Source: Onchocerca lupi (lineage: Eukaryota; Nematoda; Chromadorea; Rhabditida; Onchocercidae). Taken from it: a stretch of 64,000 bases of DNA. Positions 1-12,750 of the stretch are shown here, one piece after another. Each line of letters opens with the position of its first letter. Positions within the stretch are counted from its first letter, which is position 1. Position numbers and translations under genes: made by a program. The stretch covers positions 1 through 64,000 of the forward strand of contig JAOVVO010000097.1 in assembly GCA_028564675.1 (NCBI GenBank), given 5' to 3'. The notes under the pieces were generated by a model. The model saw only the letters and a list, made by a program, of their open reading frames with translations. It was not told the origin of the DNA and searched no databases.

Positions 1-13
1 GCTCTTCCGATCT
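1..13 (+). other. Sequencing-adapter remnant at contig end
   Basis: The first 13 bases, GCTCTTCCGATCT, are identical to the 3' end of the standard Illumina read-1 adapter. Ordinary AT-rich genomic sequence follows at once. The simplest reading is untrimmed adapter carried into the assembly at a contig edge, not biology. Confidence 0.9.
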
Positions 14-3000
14 TATATAGAAGAGAGGAAGTAAAAGAAAGAGAAAAGAAGAGAAAAAGGAGAATTTATTCCTTTAATTTTCGCCTCTTTCATATCTCAT
101 TATTCATTCTTTGTTCTATTAAATTGAACTTTTATTGTAAACAATATAAAATGTTGATTTATAGATGTGCACTAGGTAAAAAGTTTGTTACACTTTAGAA
201 AGAAATTTGCGATTTTCACAAAGGAACGAAGTTTTCATTCAATTTAGCTGAGTTCAGTTCAATTTCTTTCTCTTTTGCATTCATTTTTCATTTAATCTCA
301 TTCCATATGCAAATTGCTCTCCTCTTTTATCTGCCCTAACATTAATATTTGCATAAATTTACAATCTAGAATGAAGAAGAAAAAGTCATTTTCAGCAAAT
401 GTAACTTGATATTTGTAGTAATAACTTTTCAAATAAATTGGTCGAAGAAACGCTGCGACAATTGTTTAAGCGAAAATGATCATAACGGCAATGATAAAGA
501 TGATAATAATAGCTTTGATAATAATATTGAAGGATCATATAAGAAATGAAATAGGATAACAGTTTGTAACTGACTACATTACTTTACAGTAATTAATCTG
601 CTTAATTACCGTACGGCTATTGCACCGTTTCTATTTCATAACTTTTCATTAGAGAAGGATTGAAATTGAAAGTTTTCTGAAATTATCCTATTACTGTTCC
701 ATAGAAGTGAAATATGGATAAAATTTTCTTGTTAATGAAATGATGTAAATATAATATTGTCTAAGAGCTATATTTCTCAAGTTTATTGTCGTTTTTTCAA
801 TTAATTCTCTATTTCTATCAAATTGATTAATCGAAAAAGTATGAATTGACTTTTAAAATTCAGCATAATTAGATTTATTGGAAACCGTTTAGTGTTTCTT
901 TTTTCGAAACTTCCAATTCTTCCGCTATGGAATAAGGCACAACGCCGTTACGAATTTTGCAATGTTATTCAGATTGCAAAATGCAAAATATATCTTTTCT
1001 ATTCATCACACGCGAAGTTTCCACTGAAACTTATAAAAGAGTTCAATTTAATTTACAGAATAAAAAATTTGTATATTTCCAAAAGAAAAGAGTTATGTAG
1101 TTTGTGAAAATACCGAAAGTCCGGAACAAAGAATTTTCAATCTTTTCTCAGTGTACGAACACATTGACCTCCATTGAATATGGAACAAGTTATCAATTCA
1201 CTAACCGATTATCAGTCAATTAGTAGCAGAGTCCATCACTTTTATATTTTGCTAATTATTTGTTCAGCAAATTGAATATTAGATTCAAACTTCAAATAAA
1301 GTAGACCGAAATTTAAAAATTTTTTAATCGTTATGTTTTTACGACAAACAACTGTTTGTTCAGAAAAAAAATCCCTCTGTCTCATTTTTAGGAAAACTAA
1401 TTTGAATTTTTTGATTTAACATTAGAGTTGGTTCTCTAGGGATTTCATGATTTAAATTTTATGTCACAATTTCCCAATGATGATTATTTTTTCAAACTTC
1501 TTTTTGTTAAACTTAAATTTGGTAATAAATATTTAACTGTTTTTAATCCAATTTAATCGGAACTTCTTATTCTGAATGAAATTGAACTCATAAGAAATAG
1601 TATTAATAGGAAAGTATTTCACATCATAGCTTTTATCTATATAAATAAAAATGCAAATGTCCGTTGCTCATTTCTACACTATGTTTTAAGTTCATCGATT
1701 GATTTGAAATTTTGATACAATGTTGCATTCGAATAGACGCGTGTTTTTTTAACCTATCACACTTGTGACAAGTAAATGTAAGTGAGCGGACATTTTTATT
1801 TATACAAGCTAACTGAATTGGCCATGTGAAGCATGTGAAGCATCTGGCCAATTCAGTTAGTTCTAAATATTTATTTTAAATTCAAAATTTCAGTACGAAT
1901 AAAAATGACAAGTTCAGAACGGAAATTCCTAAAATCTCTGGTTTCGATATTTAATAAAAGATAGAAGTCACTTGTAATTATGGTATGATAATATTTCTCC
2001 AACCTGATGATATTTCTACCACTTCGCTGTATTCTGAAATAAAAACTATGCAATAAAATTTGAGAATCTGATAAATTAATTTGTGAACGAATTTTGATGT
2101 GTGTACGAACTTTGTTGTTCTACTACAAAAAAAAATCCAAATAATTGTAATGTAGTGGAATAATAATTGCTAATCGTGATCAAAACTAATCATTTGAACT
2201 TATCAGATATGCCATAATTCACAACAACACACATTCAAACGAATCATTATGATATTCAATGGGCCATGAAATGCTTCGGTAATTATAAGATTGTCTTTCC
2301 TTCATCGGCTTTGCCATATTGTTGTTGTCGTCGATGTTGTTGTGCCAACTGCTTTCCCATCAAAGTGACATTAATGACCTCTGAGTGAAGTTATCGAACA
2401 TGAAATGAAGGCTGAAATTAACTCACACATGGATGACACATGTTAGCCACTAGATTGTACAAACGCAATAGCACATTATTTTGTTTCACTTAAAATTTGT
2501 TTTCCATCTACGTTACGCAAAATCTTTGTCAGCCGGAAATCCCACCATGTCCGGAAGATAGATGTTGACGTTGAACATCATGATCACAATCATTACTTCC
2601 ATTGCCCACATTACTATGCATAGTTTTATTTATATTCTTCTGAATTTATCAACTGTTACCATATTATGATTGCATTCATAATTACAAGATGATTAGTGAT
2701 AACAGAAGATGATTAGTAATTAGTAATTTTGAACATTAATACAACTGTTCCAATGAGATCAAAATCTCAATGCCTAAAATTTTCTATTAAAATATTCAAG
2801 GTCTTTTATATCTATTGATTTTATTTCTTAGTCGTTTGAACTTTTACTTATCTTAAATTTAGAGTGAGATGTTAAGTGGCAATGTGTAAGTTGAGGAAAA
2901 AAAATAAAAGATTGAGGTGACAGTTGGAGAGAAGAGACGATCAGTTAAACCAAACCAAGACTTGCCTTTATTTATATTCATGAAAACTTCCAGATATGAA

Positions 3001-6000
3001 GAATAACGCAGATTAAGAGTTACGAGGAATTAACTAATTACAGTATGAACATGAACGGTGATTTAGAATATTTGATACTATCAACACTTGGCTTTTTTCT
3101 GCCAAGATTTAATTAATTACCTTCGGCTCCATTCATTTAGCTTAATAACTTTATCAAAATATCTCATACAAGCATTCCTACAAATGTGTTTCTACAATAT
3201 TTCACAAAAATTATTACCAATAATTAGTTTCCGTTTGCCTAATGTGCACTAATGGATTATTAGTTATGAACATTCGTTACTAATAATGATGTCATCTGTC
3301 TTCTGATCACCGCTTCCTGATTTATTCTTAATTGAAAGATCTTTGATCTGTCCTTCCTCATTTCGAATTTTCCACCAAGAGATTCATCAAAACGATTCTT
3401 ATCTTTTGTAATCTTCTTCATTCTACTGATTAAGTTTACTGTGTGCTGCCTGTTGTTTTGCCATCTTGACCTACTGATCCAGAGATGAGGACTTTCAATA
3501 ATTTTCTAATTTCTATATATATTATGGAATAGATGTTACGGCAAAGTGGAACTCTGTTGGATATGATTGCGATATTCTCATTCCTCTCCCGCTGATAAAG
3601 ATCAGTGCAGCACCTCTTATGGCTCTTTGTTCTTATCAATAATTAGCAAATGCAGGATTTTTCTTAAATTTTTCTATAATGATGCACCAAACATCTGTTT
3701 TATCAATAGCAGATAAATATATCTAAATTGTATAGCCATTGTCATATCAAAAGTTCATTATTTAAAGAATTAATTAACAATAAAATTCCTTAGTGTACTT
3801 TTTTCAACCTTTTATAATAATAAGTATCAAGAAATTAGCAATTTGAATTCATATTCTAACTGTAAATTTTATTAGAACTTCAAAATTCGAGAAAAAAACA
3901 CAAGAATTTTCTACATTCTTTCATTAAAGAAAAAAAAAAATGAAGACCCTGTCATAAGAATTGGTAATTATATCATTATCATTGCATCATCACTAAGATG
4001 TTTTCTTGATAAGCAAAGGAATGGTAACTGTAAAAAAACCACCAAAAAAGAAGAAAAACATTACATTCAAGCCTTTCTACTCTTTTAATAGCATTCAAAT
4101 GATGACATCAGAGAACAGTTCTATAATTCCTTAATTTATTGATTTATTCTTAATCGTAATAACTCAAATACTGAAATTCAAAACATTTTGAACACCTTTC
4201 TCTCCTCTTCCCATCCTTTCTTTCTTTTTTCTCTTTTTGTTCATTTCTTCACTCGCAAAGTTCGAACATCGGCTGGAATGACTCATCAATCACTGCGTAA
4301 TATTTCTTATACGACCCCTTGACGAAGGATCGCAAGAGATGACCTATACCATAGTGGCAGAGAGAGGAAAGAACAGGTTGCGTGCACGCTCTTCTCTGCT
4401 TCTTCGTTCAAAGAATGGATGAATGAACGAATGCCCTGAGGATTGCTGATTAGCGATCGCTCGCTCGCTGTCGTCTATTCAGCATGCGAGTGAAGCGGAA
4501 GCTAAATGGTAGTACGGGAAGGAAGACAATTATTATCGTTGCAGCTGCGGCTGCAAGATGCGGGATGCAGTATGATGCATGTCGATTGTTCGTTTAATAA
4601 CTGTAGTCCATGTATCAACAAGGCGTGCCAGCACTACTAAATGAAATACACAACGGATGGATCATCTGTTCTCCATTATTTCACTCAATAATAAATTACA
4701 GTACACGCTTCTAATTGCTCTTTCTTGTTACCGTAGCACATTAATTACTTTTTTATAATCATTAATGTGTTGTGTGATGCATTAGCTTGTAGCGGTATTT
4801 GTCCGTTTGATAGAATGGAAGTTAAATTCTAAGAAAAAGAGTTGGCAAATAAGATCATTCTTCCGATCAAAAATCCAAATAATATTTTGTTTAACTAATG
4901 ATGACTTATTTTCATTTTACAATGAAATGACGTATGACAATCTTTATTTCTGATTTTAGCTCTATTTGAAATTCTAGAAAATGTTACAGTCTTTCTAACA
5001 ATGAGTCGAAATTTCTCTTATCTAGTTACATCGATCTTACGTGAAGTTCGATAAAATCCCATTGGTTAAATTGAAAACTGAATAAGAATTTGAAACTTGG
5101 TAGTACAATCTCCTCTTATCCATACTGTCAATCATATTACAAAGGCGACAGTTTGGGAAGAAATTGGGAGCTCTCAAAATTTCCGCCCTTTTCCCACTCT
5201 CTAAATCCAAGAGTATTCAGAGTGAACGACAACGCTTCTCGATAAACACTTCACAAGACGTAATTAGATAGATTTATCCTATCCACCTGTGCAATGCTAG
5301 CAGTTGTGCTTTTTAGAACTGCTCAAAGGAAGAATTATTTCCGCTTAAGCCCAATCAGATTGAGCCATTTCCCTTTCTCTTTTCTCTTCTCGAAATGACA
5401 CAAATTTGTCTCTTCTTCTATCACAGCCCATTATCGCATCAGCATAATGCGGCAGTCAATAATTCCACCGTCTTACTCAATCCTGCACTCTGAAAACACT
5501 CTTAGAAAACCTTCAAATAGCTATCTCATCCTCATTTCGGATAATTATGTCTTATCCAGAATTTTCTATCAAAAATTGATTTATGACTTCTAGTCATTTC
5601 GCAATGCAATATGCATAAATCGGTTTAGCGCACTACAACATCAACATATAAAGAGCCAATGTGAATTGATTTCAAAAATTCCGTGTACTTACTAAAACTA
5701 CAGTACCCTTTGGCCTTGCGAAGAAATGCCCTTCGTTGCGGATATATCGGTACATACAGTAACTGAAGAGAGTTATTTGGTCTACTATTATTTGGAACAT
5801 CGGATATTTTGGACTTTTAAATATTGATAGTCCATTCAAATTCATAAGATGTAAAAATGATTATGTTTTCCATATTCGACATGAACTTTCGATTTTCAAA
5901 TTTATCGCCAAGTTTTGTAGGCAGAATTTTGTCATGCAGTTCTGCCGGCAAAATCTGAAATTTGGAAACCAAACATGATTATAAATAATGTAGGAGTGTT

Positions 6001-6710
6001 GGAAAAGCTGCCACAAGGAAACTGATAAGGCGTCGTAAGAGATCTTGATAATCGAAAGTTATATTTGATGGAAATTCCTAATTTTTTCAAACCACAGTCC
6101 CCTAATTTTTACAGCCTTCAATCAATGCACACTGGCATACTAAGTGTATAGTAATAGAAAATTTAATGCTCAAATTTGAAATTACAGAGGTTAAATGAAT
6201 AAAAAGTTACTAAAAATATTTTCTTAATGCTATTTTGATGATTTCAGAAAGTAGAATATGAATTAAAGACCTTATCACAACCTTATCATAAATATCTCAA
6301 AGAAAAAGAATTGAATCAAAATCCAAAGGAATTTAACCTTATCACAAATATCCCAAAGACACATAGAAAAATATCAACAAGTTAAATGACTTTACATATA
6401 ATTATAGTTCAATAATTGGGACAGTATGTTGATTGACCGTTACTTCAGTGATTGTATGAGAACCATTGTATTGAAAACTTTCGAAACGTGTATTGTTAAC
6501 ATCTGTCCAAATTTTCTATAATACAACAAAACTTCACGGTTTTACTTCATTAAACTGAAAATATCTAATAAAAATGCGGCCTCTACCATATTTTTGAAGA
6601 TTATATAGAAGAATCATAAATGAAATTCTTAATGAGACGATGACTTTTGGTACATAATTTTCTTTTTTTTCCTGAAGGCTTTAGCACTCATTAACATATC
6701 AAAAGATGCA
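14..6710. other. Intergenic stretch downstream of the chromodomain gene
   Basis: I see no convincing exon here. Open frames are short, AT-driven and lack paired splice sites. The stretch contains a foldback element (1638-1860, listed separately) and a patch of higher GC at about 4262-4640 with a GATCGCTCGCTCGCTG run. It also has a small imperfect direct repeat built on CCTTATCACAA near 6271-6302 and 6339-6361. No clear AATAAA on the minus strand was found just beyond the chromodomain stop codon, so that gene's 3' end is undefined. Confidence 0.6.
1638..1860. repeat. Foldback (MITE-like) element with two nested inverted repeats
   Basis: An outer inverted repeat pairs about 1638-1671 with 1777-1805. 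Both arms carry TATAAATAAAAATG followed by a GTCCG core, with a 3-base insertion in one arm. Immediately to its right is a second, perfect 16-bp hairpin: CTAACTGAATTGGCCA at 1809-1824 and its reverse complement at 1845-1860, closed by a 20-base loop. The loop repeats ATGTGAAGC. The structure resembles a small non-autonomous DNA transposon, but I could not identify flanking target-site duplications. Confidence 0.5.
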
Positions 6711-9700
6711 TCAAGTCAGCTTTTGGAAACTAACAGTTTCATTTTTTAATTGATCGGTTATTACACGAATTCGACTTTCATCACTGTCTCCATAGTCATG
6801 TAGCTGTAATTGTTCCGAGCTTCGTGACAAACCAGATGTCCCTTCAACAACAAATGCCAGTCTATTGATTATCTGTTCTGAAAAACGACTTGCTTCAAAA
6901 TAAGATAAATTTTGTAAGTAGAATTGATTTCTATTCATTCATTGAAAATTAAGTAATACTGTCAAAAGTTTTGAATTGGGAAACTAATGTTGTCCAGTCA
7001 CCAATACAAATCCTTTCTGAAAATCCAAATTCATATATAATTACAAATATTGAGTAAGCTCTTATTTCGCGTTGCCGAACTGAACATGAATGATGTATGC
7101 CAAATCCTAATTATGGTAGAATTTACCTTGACCATTAGAAACAACTTGTACTGACCCAGATCGACCTTCAAAAACTTCAGGTTTCTTCAGTTTCATCTAC
7201 AAAATGGCAGCAAATTTTATCCTTTTCTAATAAATTCCAAAAATGTAAACGTATTTTTAAGTTTGTATTAATTTTTTTATCTGTTCCCACATTTTTTTAT
7301 GTTTTAAGCTTAGAATTTTAATAATTCGAGTGTATTTTTGAAAATTTCTATTGCACACGATTTTTTGTGTTTATGTCGCATCTATTAAAATTAAACAATT
7401 TAACCTTACTGAATAGTGGGAAGACAAAAATACTCATTTTGCTTTATTTCCCTACAAAATATTCTACGCTACTGTCCCCTCGAAATGCTATATGGACAAT
7501 TAAGCAGATTACCTGAATTTCTGGTTGTGCATTTTTCTCTTCTACCGGTCCACTTTCATTATCTTTGATAATCCTGAATATTTCACCTTCCGATAATTCG
7601 GAATCATCCTTCCCAACTTTACCAGTATCTGTTAAATTTAATTTCGTTTCTGAAGTAATACCCTGCAAAATCAAACGAAGTTCTTATCAAGAACGAAGCA
7701 AAAAAAAAAATAAATTCCTGATTACGTATGATACAGACGACGGCACTACAGCAAAATCTTTTCTCCCTAGTTCTATAATTCTTATTTTACAACTAAAAAT
7801 TAATAAGAAAATGAAAGTCAATGAGTTTACAAACACCAGGCGAAATCTTTCATAATTCTAAACAAACCTTAAGTTTTGTCTCTTCCTTCTTATCCAACTC
7901 TTTTTCAGGTTCCATTTCCAGAGATTCTTCAACCTCTTGTTCCTCATCCGATTTTTTTTCTTTCAATTCTAACTTGTCTTCATTATTCTCCATTTCGTTG
8001 ATTTTTGAAACTGAGATGGAAGTAGTAGGTATACCATTCAACATCTTTTTACTTTTCGGACCTCGTTTTCGGGGCATTTTTGAAGGTTTGCTGCTTCCTG
8101 GTTCTTCTGTCAGAGGTACTGGTGTTTCGCGTCTCGAATGAATGCTCGATCTCGGTGAAACTTCTGAGCCTGAAAAGAAATGAGCAGTACTTTGGTAATC
8201 AAATCCAAAGATGACAAGAAGTATAGAATATTTACAAAAATTATTCAAATAGTGATATTCATGAAACCGTGTTTAATTTCTTGGAAAAGAGGAACAAAAT
8301 GAGATTAGATGCCTTTGAAAAAATACTAAATAAAAAATGTTGCGGAGTATACCTTCTGAACGACTTTCACTAGCTCCCTCATCTTCATAACTTTGATTAT
8401 CGCCATCAGAATCATCATCGGAATCCGAAATTTCTTTCAATTTCCGTTTCCTTCCACGATTTGATCTTCTAGATACCTTCCGAGTCCCACATTTGAAACC
8501 GCTTGGTATGGAAAAACCTGATTCTGTGAATAAGTTTTCATTCAAGATATTACTTGATGGTTCCCATGTATTATGCCTAAAAATTGATTAATCAAAACAT
8601 AATAAACTAAATTAATCAACATTAAAACTGAAATGAATATCAAAAAGTAATTGACACACAACTTTGATAGTTAAGCAATGAGGAAAAGATTGATGAACAA
8701 AGATAACTCACTGATTTGACCATCCTTTCCACTTGATCAAATATTCTGTTTTCCCCTTAAAAAGCAAAACTTGGTTAAGGAATACTTATCACTTCATTCT
8801 CCATAATTTCAAAATATTAAATTTTCGATCATTATGTTAGCAATCAAAGTCACGAGAATTTAATAAACTTATCGGAACAAAATGCTCGAATCATTAGAAA
8901 TAAAAATCTCAAAGTAAGCTTATTCATTATCCTTCCGACATCAAATAAATGTGCCGAAATTTGTGTATAATGACCAGTTTGCTCAATATGCCCATTAGAA
9001 CGAAATTTTCACCATAATGAAGACAAAGAATCAAAGACTAATGATTTTACTAAATTTATTGCAATAATTAGTTTGGTAAGACTACTTCAATAGACTCAAT
9101 GAAAACATTTAGACTAACTTACTTATAGCGGGCAATGATCTCAACAAATAAGTAATCTCAACAGACTTGCTGATAGTTAGCGCGTTTATTAAAAAATTTA
9201 TCATATAAAATTTGACAGATACTCCGAAACTGATTTAGGATTGTTTTGTGTATAGTCACTAATAATGAACTTTACAATTTTTTGGAAGAAGTATGAAGGA
9301 AGTTTCGAATGTTAATTTTAGTTTTTAAGAGCAGTTAATCATTTTAATTCATATCATTATGTTAGATTCTGCTTTTCGAAATCGAATGCGTAATTTAATT
9401 TTGTGAAGGTTAAAATAGCAATACAGCTTTTCAAGACGATAAACAGTTGACTGATTTAAAGTTGCTGATTATAACATGGCAAAAGAACCAAAAGAAAAAT
9501 TTTTCGAATATTTTGTAAAATTAAATTAAAAAGAGTTATTAACGAAGAATAAGTCGTGGAAGAATGGAATTGCAGAAAAAATTGTATAAAAATATAGGAG
9601 GTTAAAATATTTACAATTTCATTCAATGATGGCCCAGAAATCTCATACTCGAAAATCTTTTTCAACTGAATTCGAATAAAAATTAATGACAATGATGACA

Positions 9701-10456
9701 AATGATGGTTCAAATGTTCACTCCGATAAATTTTGGCAAGTATATCTTTGATGCAAGTGCAGGATTGGAAAAATATGTAGTGAATGAAAAGAAAAAAGAA
9801 GAAGAGAGCAGAAATGAATAGGAGCAAAATAGGAGAGGTGTGGACATCTCTGAGGTGCGTTATATTTTCTCTCGCAGAGGTTGAAATTTGGGAGAAACAC
9901 TCTTTTCGATCAAAAGGCTGATTATCTATAAAGCAGAGAATGTAAATTTTGAAGGTCTATTTAATTATGAAAACGAATTCGAAGCACTGGATTTTTACGA
10001 AAATAACAAAGAAGATTCTCACAACCAGTACAGTAAAAGATTTCAGCAGAGTAGCGATGCTTTTATGCAAAATTTGGGGAGCTAGAGCTTACTCACTTTT
10101 CATGGCAATCCAAAAAAACCAGTTAAAGTGATAAAAGAATTAATTGATAAATTATCTATTTCTAACTCTTCAACTAACGTAGATACAGATTTTAATGAAA
10201 ACTGAATAGCTTCTTTAAGGATTAAAAGAGCTATTCAGTTTCCAATTCAAATCTGGATCCTACAGTGAGAATAACACTGTAACACTTTTTTGGATAAGTT
10301 TTCCTTGTAGGATAAGTTCGTAAGAACATATTGAGAAAGCCAAAGTAAACTTAATGAGATGTTCCTATAACGTTCGAAGCATTCACTTACTTTCCTTGTT
10401 CTCGATTTCAAAATTTTCTCTGCTGCATAGACATCCTGTCCATCTAATGGATCCAT
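6711..10456 (-). CDS. Polycomb (CBX-type) chromodomain protein, 7 exons
   Basis: Likely subunit of canonical Polycomb repressive complex 1 that reads H3K27me3 in the nucleus. Coding exons on the minus strand: 10456-10391, 8755-8712, 8576-8353, 8169-7868, 7662-7513, 7196-7127, 6877-6711. All have GT...AG introns in compatible phase and join to 340 aa. The chromodomain (residues about 8-50) begins DVYAAEKILKSRTRK, continues GKTEYLIKWKGWS and NTWEP, and ends with NIL. This is the Pc/CBX pattern rather than HP1. The expected aromatic cage is present (Y10, W31, W34). Residues 144-153 (PRKRGPKSKK) match the AT-hook-like motif that follows the chromodomain in CBX7 and its relatives. The middle (about 70-260) is acidic, basic and serine-rich. 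The last 20 residues (RVITDQLKNETVSF) resemble the C-terminal Pc box that binds RING1. The start is the only ATG ahead of the domain. The first intron is long (1635 nt). No upstream promoter element was recognised. The exon joins are inference; the chromodomain is very secure. Confidence 0.9.
6949..7016 (-). other. Possible alternative last exon of the chromodomain gene
   Basis: Inside the last intron of the chromodomain gene, a good acceptor (GGATTTTCAG) is followed by a 68-nt stretch. From exon 6 it is in the same phase as the main last exon. It would add ERICIGDWTTLVSQF plus seven residues and then a TAA stop. A protein made this way would lack the C-terminal Pc-box-like segment. A weak donor (ATTG|GTGACT) would also allow a 15-nt in-frame microexon. 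This is seen as splice signals only; whether it is used is unknown. Confidence 0.3.
8756..10390 (-). other. Long first intron of the chromodomain gene
   Basis: This 1635-nt intron splits the chromodomain after RTRK and before GKTEY. The donor is AAA|GTAAGT and the acceptor is TTAAG|GGG. Apart from the hairpin at 10197-10243 I see no exon or domain in it. The open frames within it look like AT-rich noise. Confidence 0.7.
10197..10243. repeat. Short perfect-core hairpin in intron 1
   Basis: Two 20-base arms with the core AAACTGAATAGCT and its complement surround a 7-base loop (AAGGATT). Three outer positions mismatch. It sits 148 nt into the first intron of the chromodomain gene, near the donor, so it could affect splicing or be a small repeat relic. 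Confidence 0.5.
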
Positions 10457-11770
10457 AAATTATGCTGAAATAATTATATGTTTCAAACAAGTAGTTGCAC
10501 CATTGCAATAAATGTCAACTGCATTTCAAATCGCATACAAAAACTTAAAATATACTAAGCGGCAACGCAAATGAATAGAATTAAATGATATTCATCGCTT
10601 GCACAAGACGGATTTCAATCGACAATTTCTCAATTAAAATTTTACCAATTTCTCAATTAAACTTAAATTTTTTTCTAGGAATTGAAAGAAAAAATTCTTT
10701 CCAGCGCGAAAGAACATAAATGCAGTATTAAATCAAGCTTAGCACTTCGAATTCTTTCATTTTTCATTGATGAAATACCACAAAAGCTCAAAAATGAAAA
10801 AGAAAAACTTTAAACCATACTGCATTATTGCATCATAAAATTGAATATTAAAAATTAATTACAGTTAGTTATTATTATCTGAACGATAAAAAGTGTCAAG
10901 AGTAAATAGGTTCGACCAAAATTTGAAACTTAGGAGTATTGAAAGTATACTGATATATTTCAGTTGAACAAAAAATTATGCATCCACTGAATGTCAGATG
11001 ATAAAAAAAGAGTGTATACAATCATACAGAAAGAACTATTTTTCAGTCGCGTTTTTCTATTCCATAATTGCGCCTATAAACTCATAACATAAATATCATT
11101 TTCTTGTTGACTACTGTCATTAGTGATTACCATTTTATTGCAAATAATTTATCACATTATTGATTTTAATTAAGAAAACATATCTACTAAAAAAGTGTGG
11201 GAGAAAAGTTCTTACGAAATTTTGTGGAGTTTATAAATTCTTCTAAACAGTACTTCATTGTTAATATTCTTAATGAAATCAAATCGATAATCAAAGTATA
11301 TTTCTGGAAAAAAAGCGAAGTAAACTATGATTTCTCTCAAATTTAAAATCTGAAAAACGATGACTAAAAATACCCCGCAAAGTGAAATGATTATTTCATC
11401 AAACTCAATGACAATCTACTCTGAACTGTCCCCGATTTATTTGCTATATCCAATAACTCACCATATAACATCTTTCAATCGAAACAAACTGAAGTTATAA
11501 ACTGTCTAATGACCACTAGTCAGAAAATTGCTACAATGTTTTTTAGACACAATAAATATTGCCTAACTTCACATGATTAAAGGTAATAATTCAAGAAATG
11601 AAGAGGAGAGAGAAAATGGAGACAGTGAAGAAAAGCAGCTTACATTTCAGTGAGAATTTGGTGCAGCTCAACACAATAATAAGTGAAAAACTTCTAGACT
11701 GATGATCTACTCTATTCCAACATAAATCCCCATATCAATGAATTTTCAGCTACAGCTTGAAGCTGAGGCT

Positions 11771-12750
11771 TTAAGCGATCTGTATATAAACGATTGATTT
11801 ACTTCTAAAGACTAATTTGGTAGTAGTGTATTCGTTAACAAGTAGATTATGCATTATCTTGCGACACATTTTCATTTGATGATACTTATCAATGATATGA
11901 CATTGATAAAAACAACGAATATACGGCAACCTGAAGAGGATGATGGAAATCTTCTGAAATGACATTTTCAAATCACTTTGACAATCAACCCCTCCTCCAT
12001 CCATAGAAAATAGTATAAACTTTCCGCACCGACTGATCAACCCTACCCCGCCCAACTGAGAAACAAAAAATCTCGGAACCCACCTTCCACTGCAATGGGA
12101 AATTGACTGAACCAAACAGTCTTTCAGCGAGACAGTGTTGTTTTCCAGTGGTTGCAAAACTGGGTCGCTATGAAAACTACGATGCGGCAGCATTTTCGAA
12201 TTAAGTAGAGCATAAATCATCCGTCTGTCGTTTAACGATTCATTTGCATCGTTCAATTAAAGATTAAATTTGCATCTTAAATACCAGCTTCCTGTCTCTG
12301 TGGTAGAGAGAGGGTGTCTGTCGAGGGCTTTTCTGTGCTACAATCTCCAAGAAAGGAAATATTCATTTGCAGGATGTCATCATCCAATTTCTGCAAACCG
12401 GCCCCTGGATGAAAGGATTGATTGCAAACATTCATTATCAAGCCTTCATCTCTTTCCATAGAACCATGCAAAGTGCCTTCTACCTACAGCAACGGACAAC
12501 CACATTCAACAAGTGATCAGTCATAATATAAAGTTGAATCCAAAATTGTGGCCATCATTTGATGAATTCTACGCCTCATAGAATATGCTGCATCTAATTC
12601 GACAATGTTGTGGCGAAATTTCTGTAATTTCCAAGACAAAGCCACCAATATTATCTCAGTTAATTGCTTTAAAAAAATTAAAGATGGAAAAACTTTTGGA
12701 ACAATATTTATGATTGAAAATCGAAATATCGAGCTGGAATATAGACTTTA
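11771..12750 (-). pseudogene. Unidentified coding-like block, broken or with unresolved introns
   Basis: Three long open stretches lie one after another on the minus strand. The first (about 12750-12519) contains VELDAAYSMRRRIHQMMA. The second (about 12483-12275) is in the same frame, begins after an in-frame TAG and contains MNVCNQSFHPGAG. The third is a 161-codon open stretch in another frame (12256-11771) without an ATG at its start; it contains VLQPLENNTVSLKD and ends in TAA. Such length is unusual by chance in this AT-rich DNA and the codons look protein-like. In-frame stops and a frame change separate the parts. A phase-compatible intron between the second and third (acceptor near 12160) is possible. 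I do not recognise the protein. It could be a decayed gene, a transposon fragment, or a real gene with introns I did not resolve. Confidence 0.3.

Noticed and set aside
9456..10131. Open frames on both strands in the first intron of the chromodomain gene
   Set aside because: Phe/Leu/Ile-rich or repetitive, mutually overlapping, and inside an intron with solid flanking splice sites.
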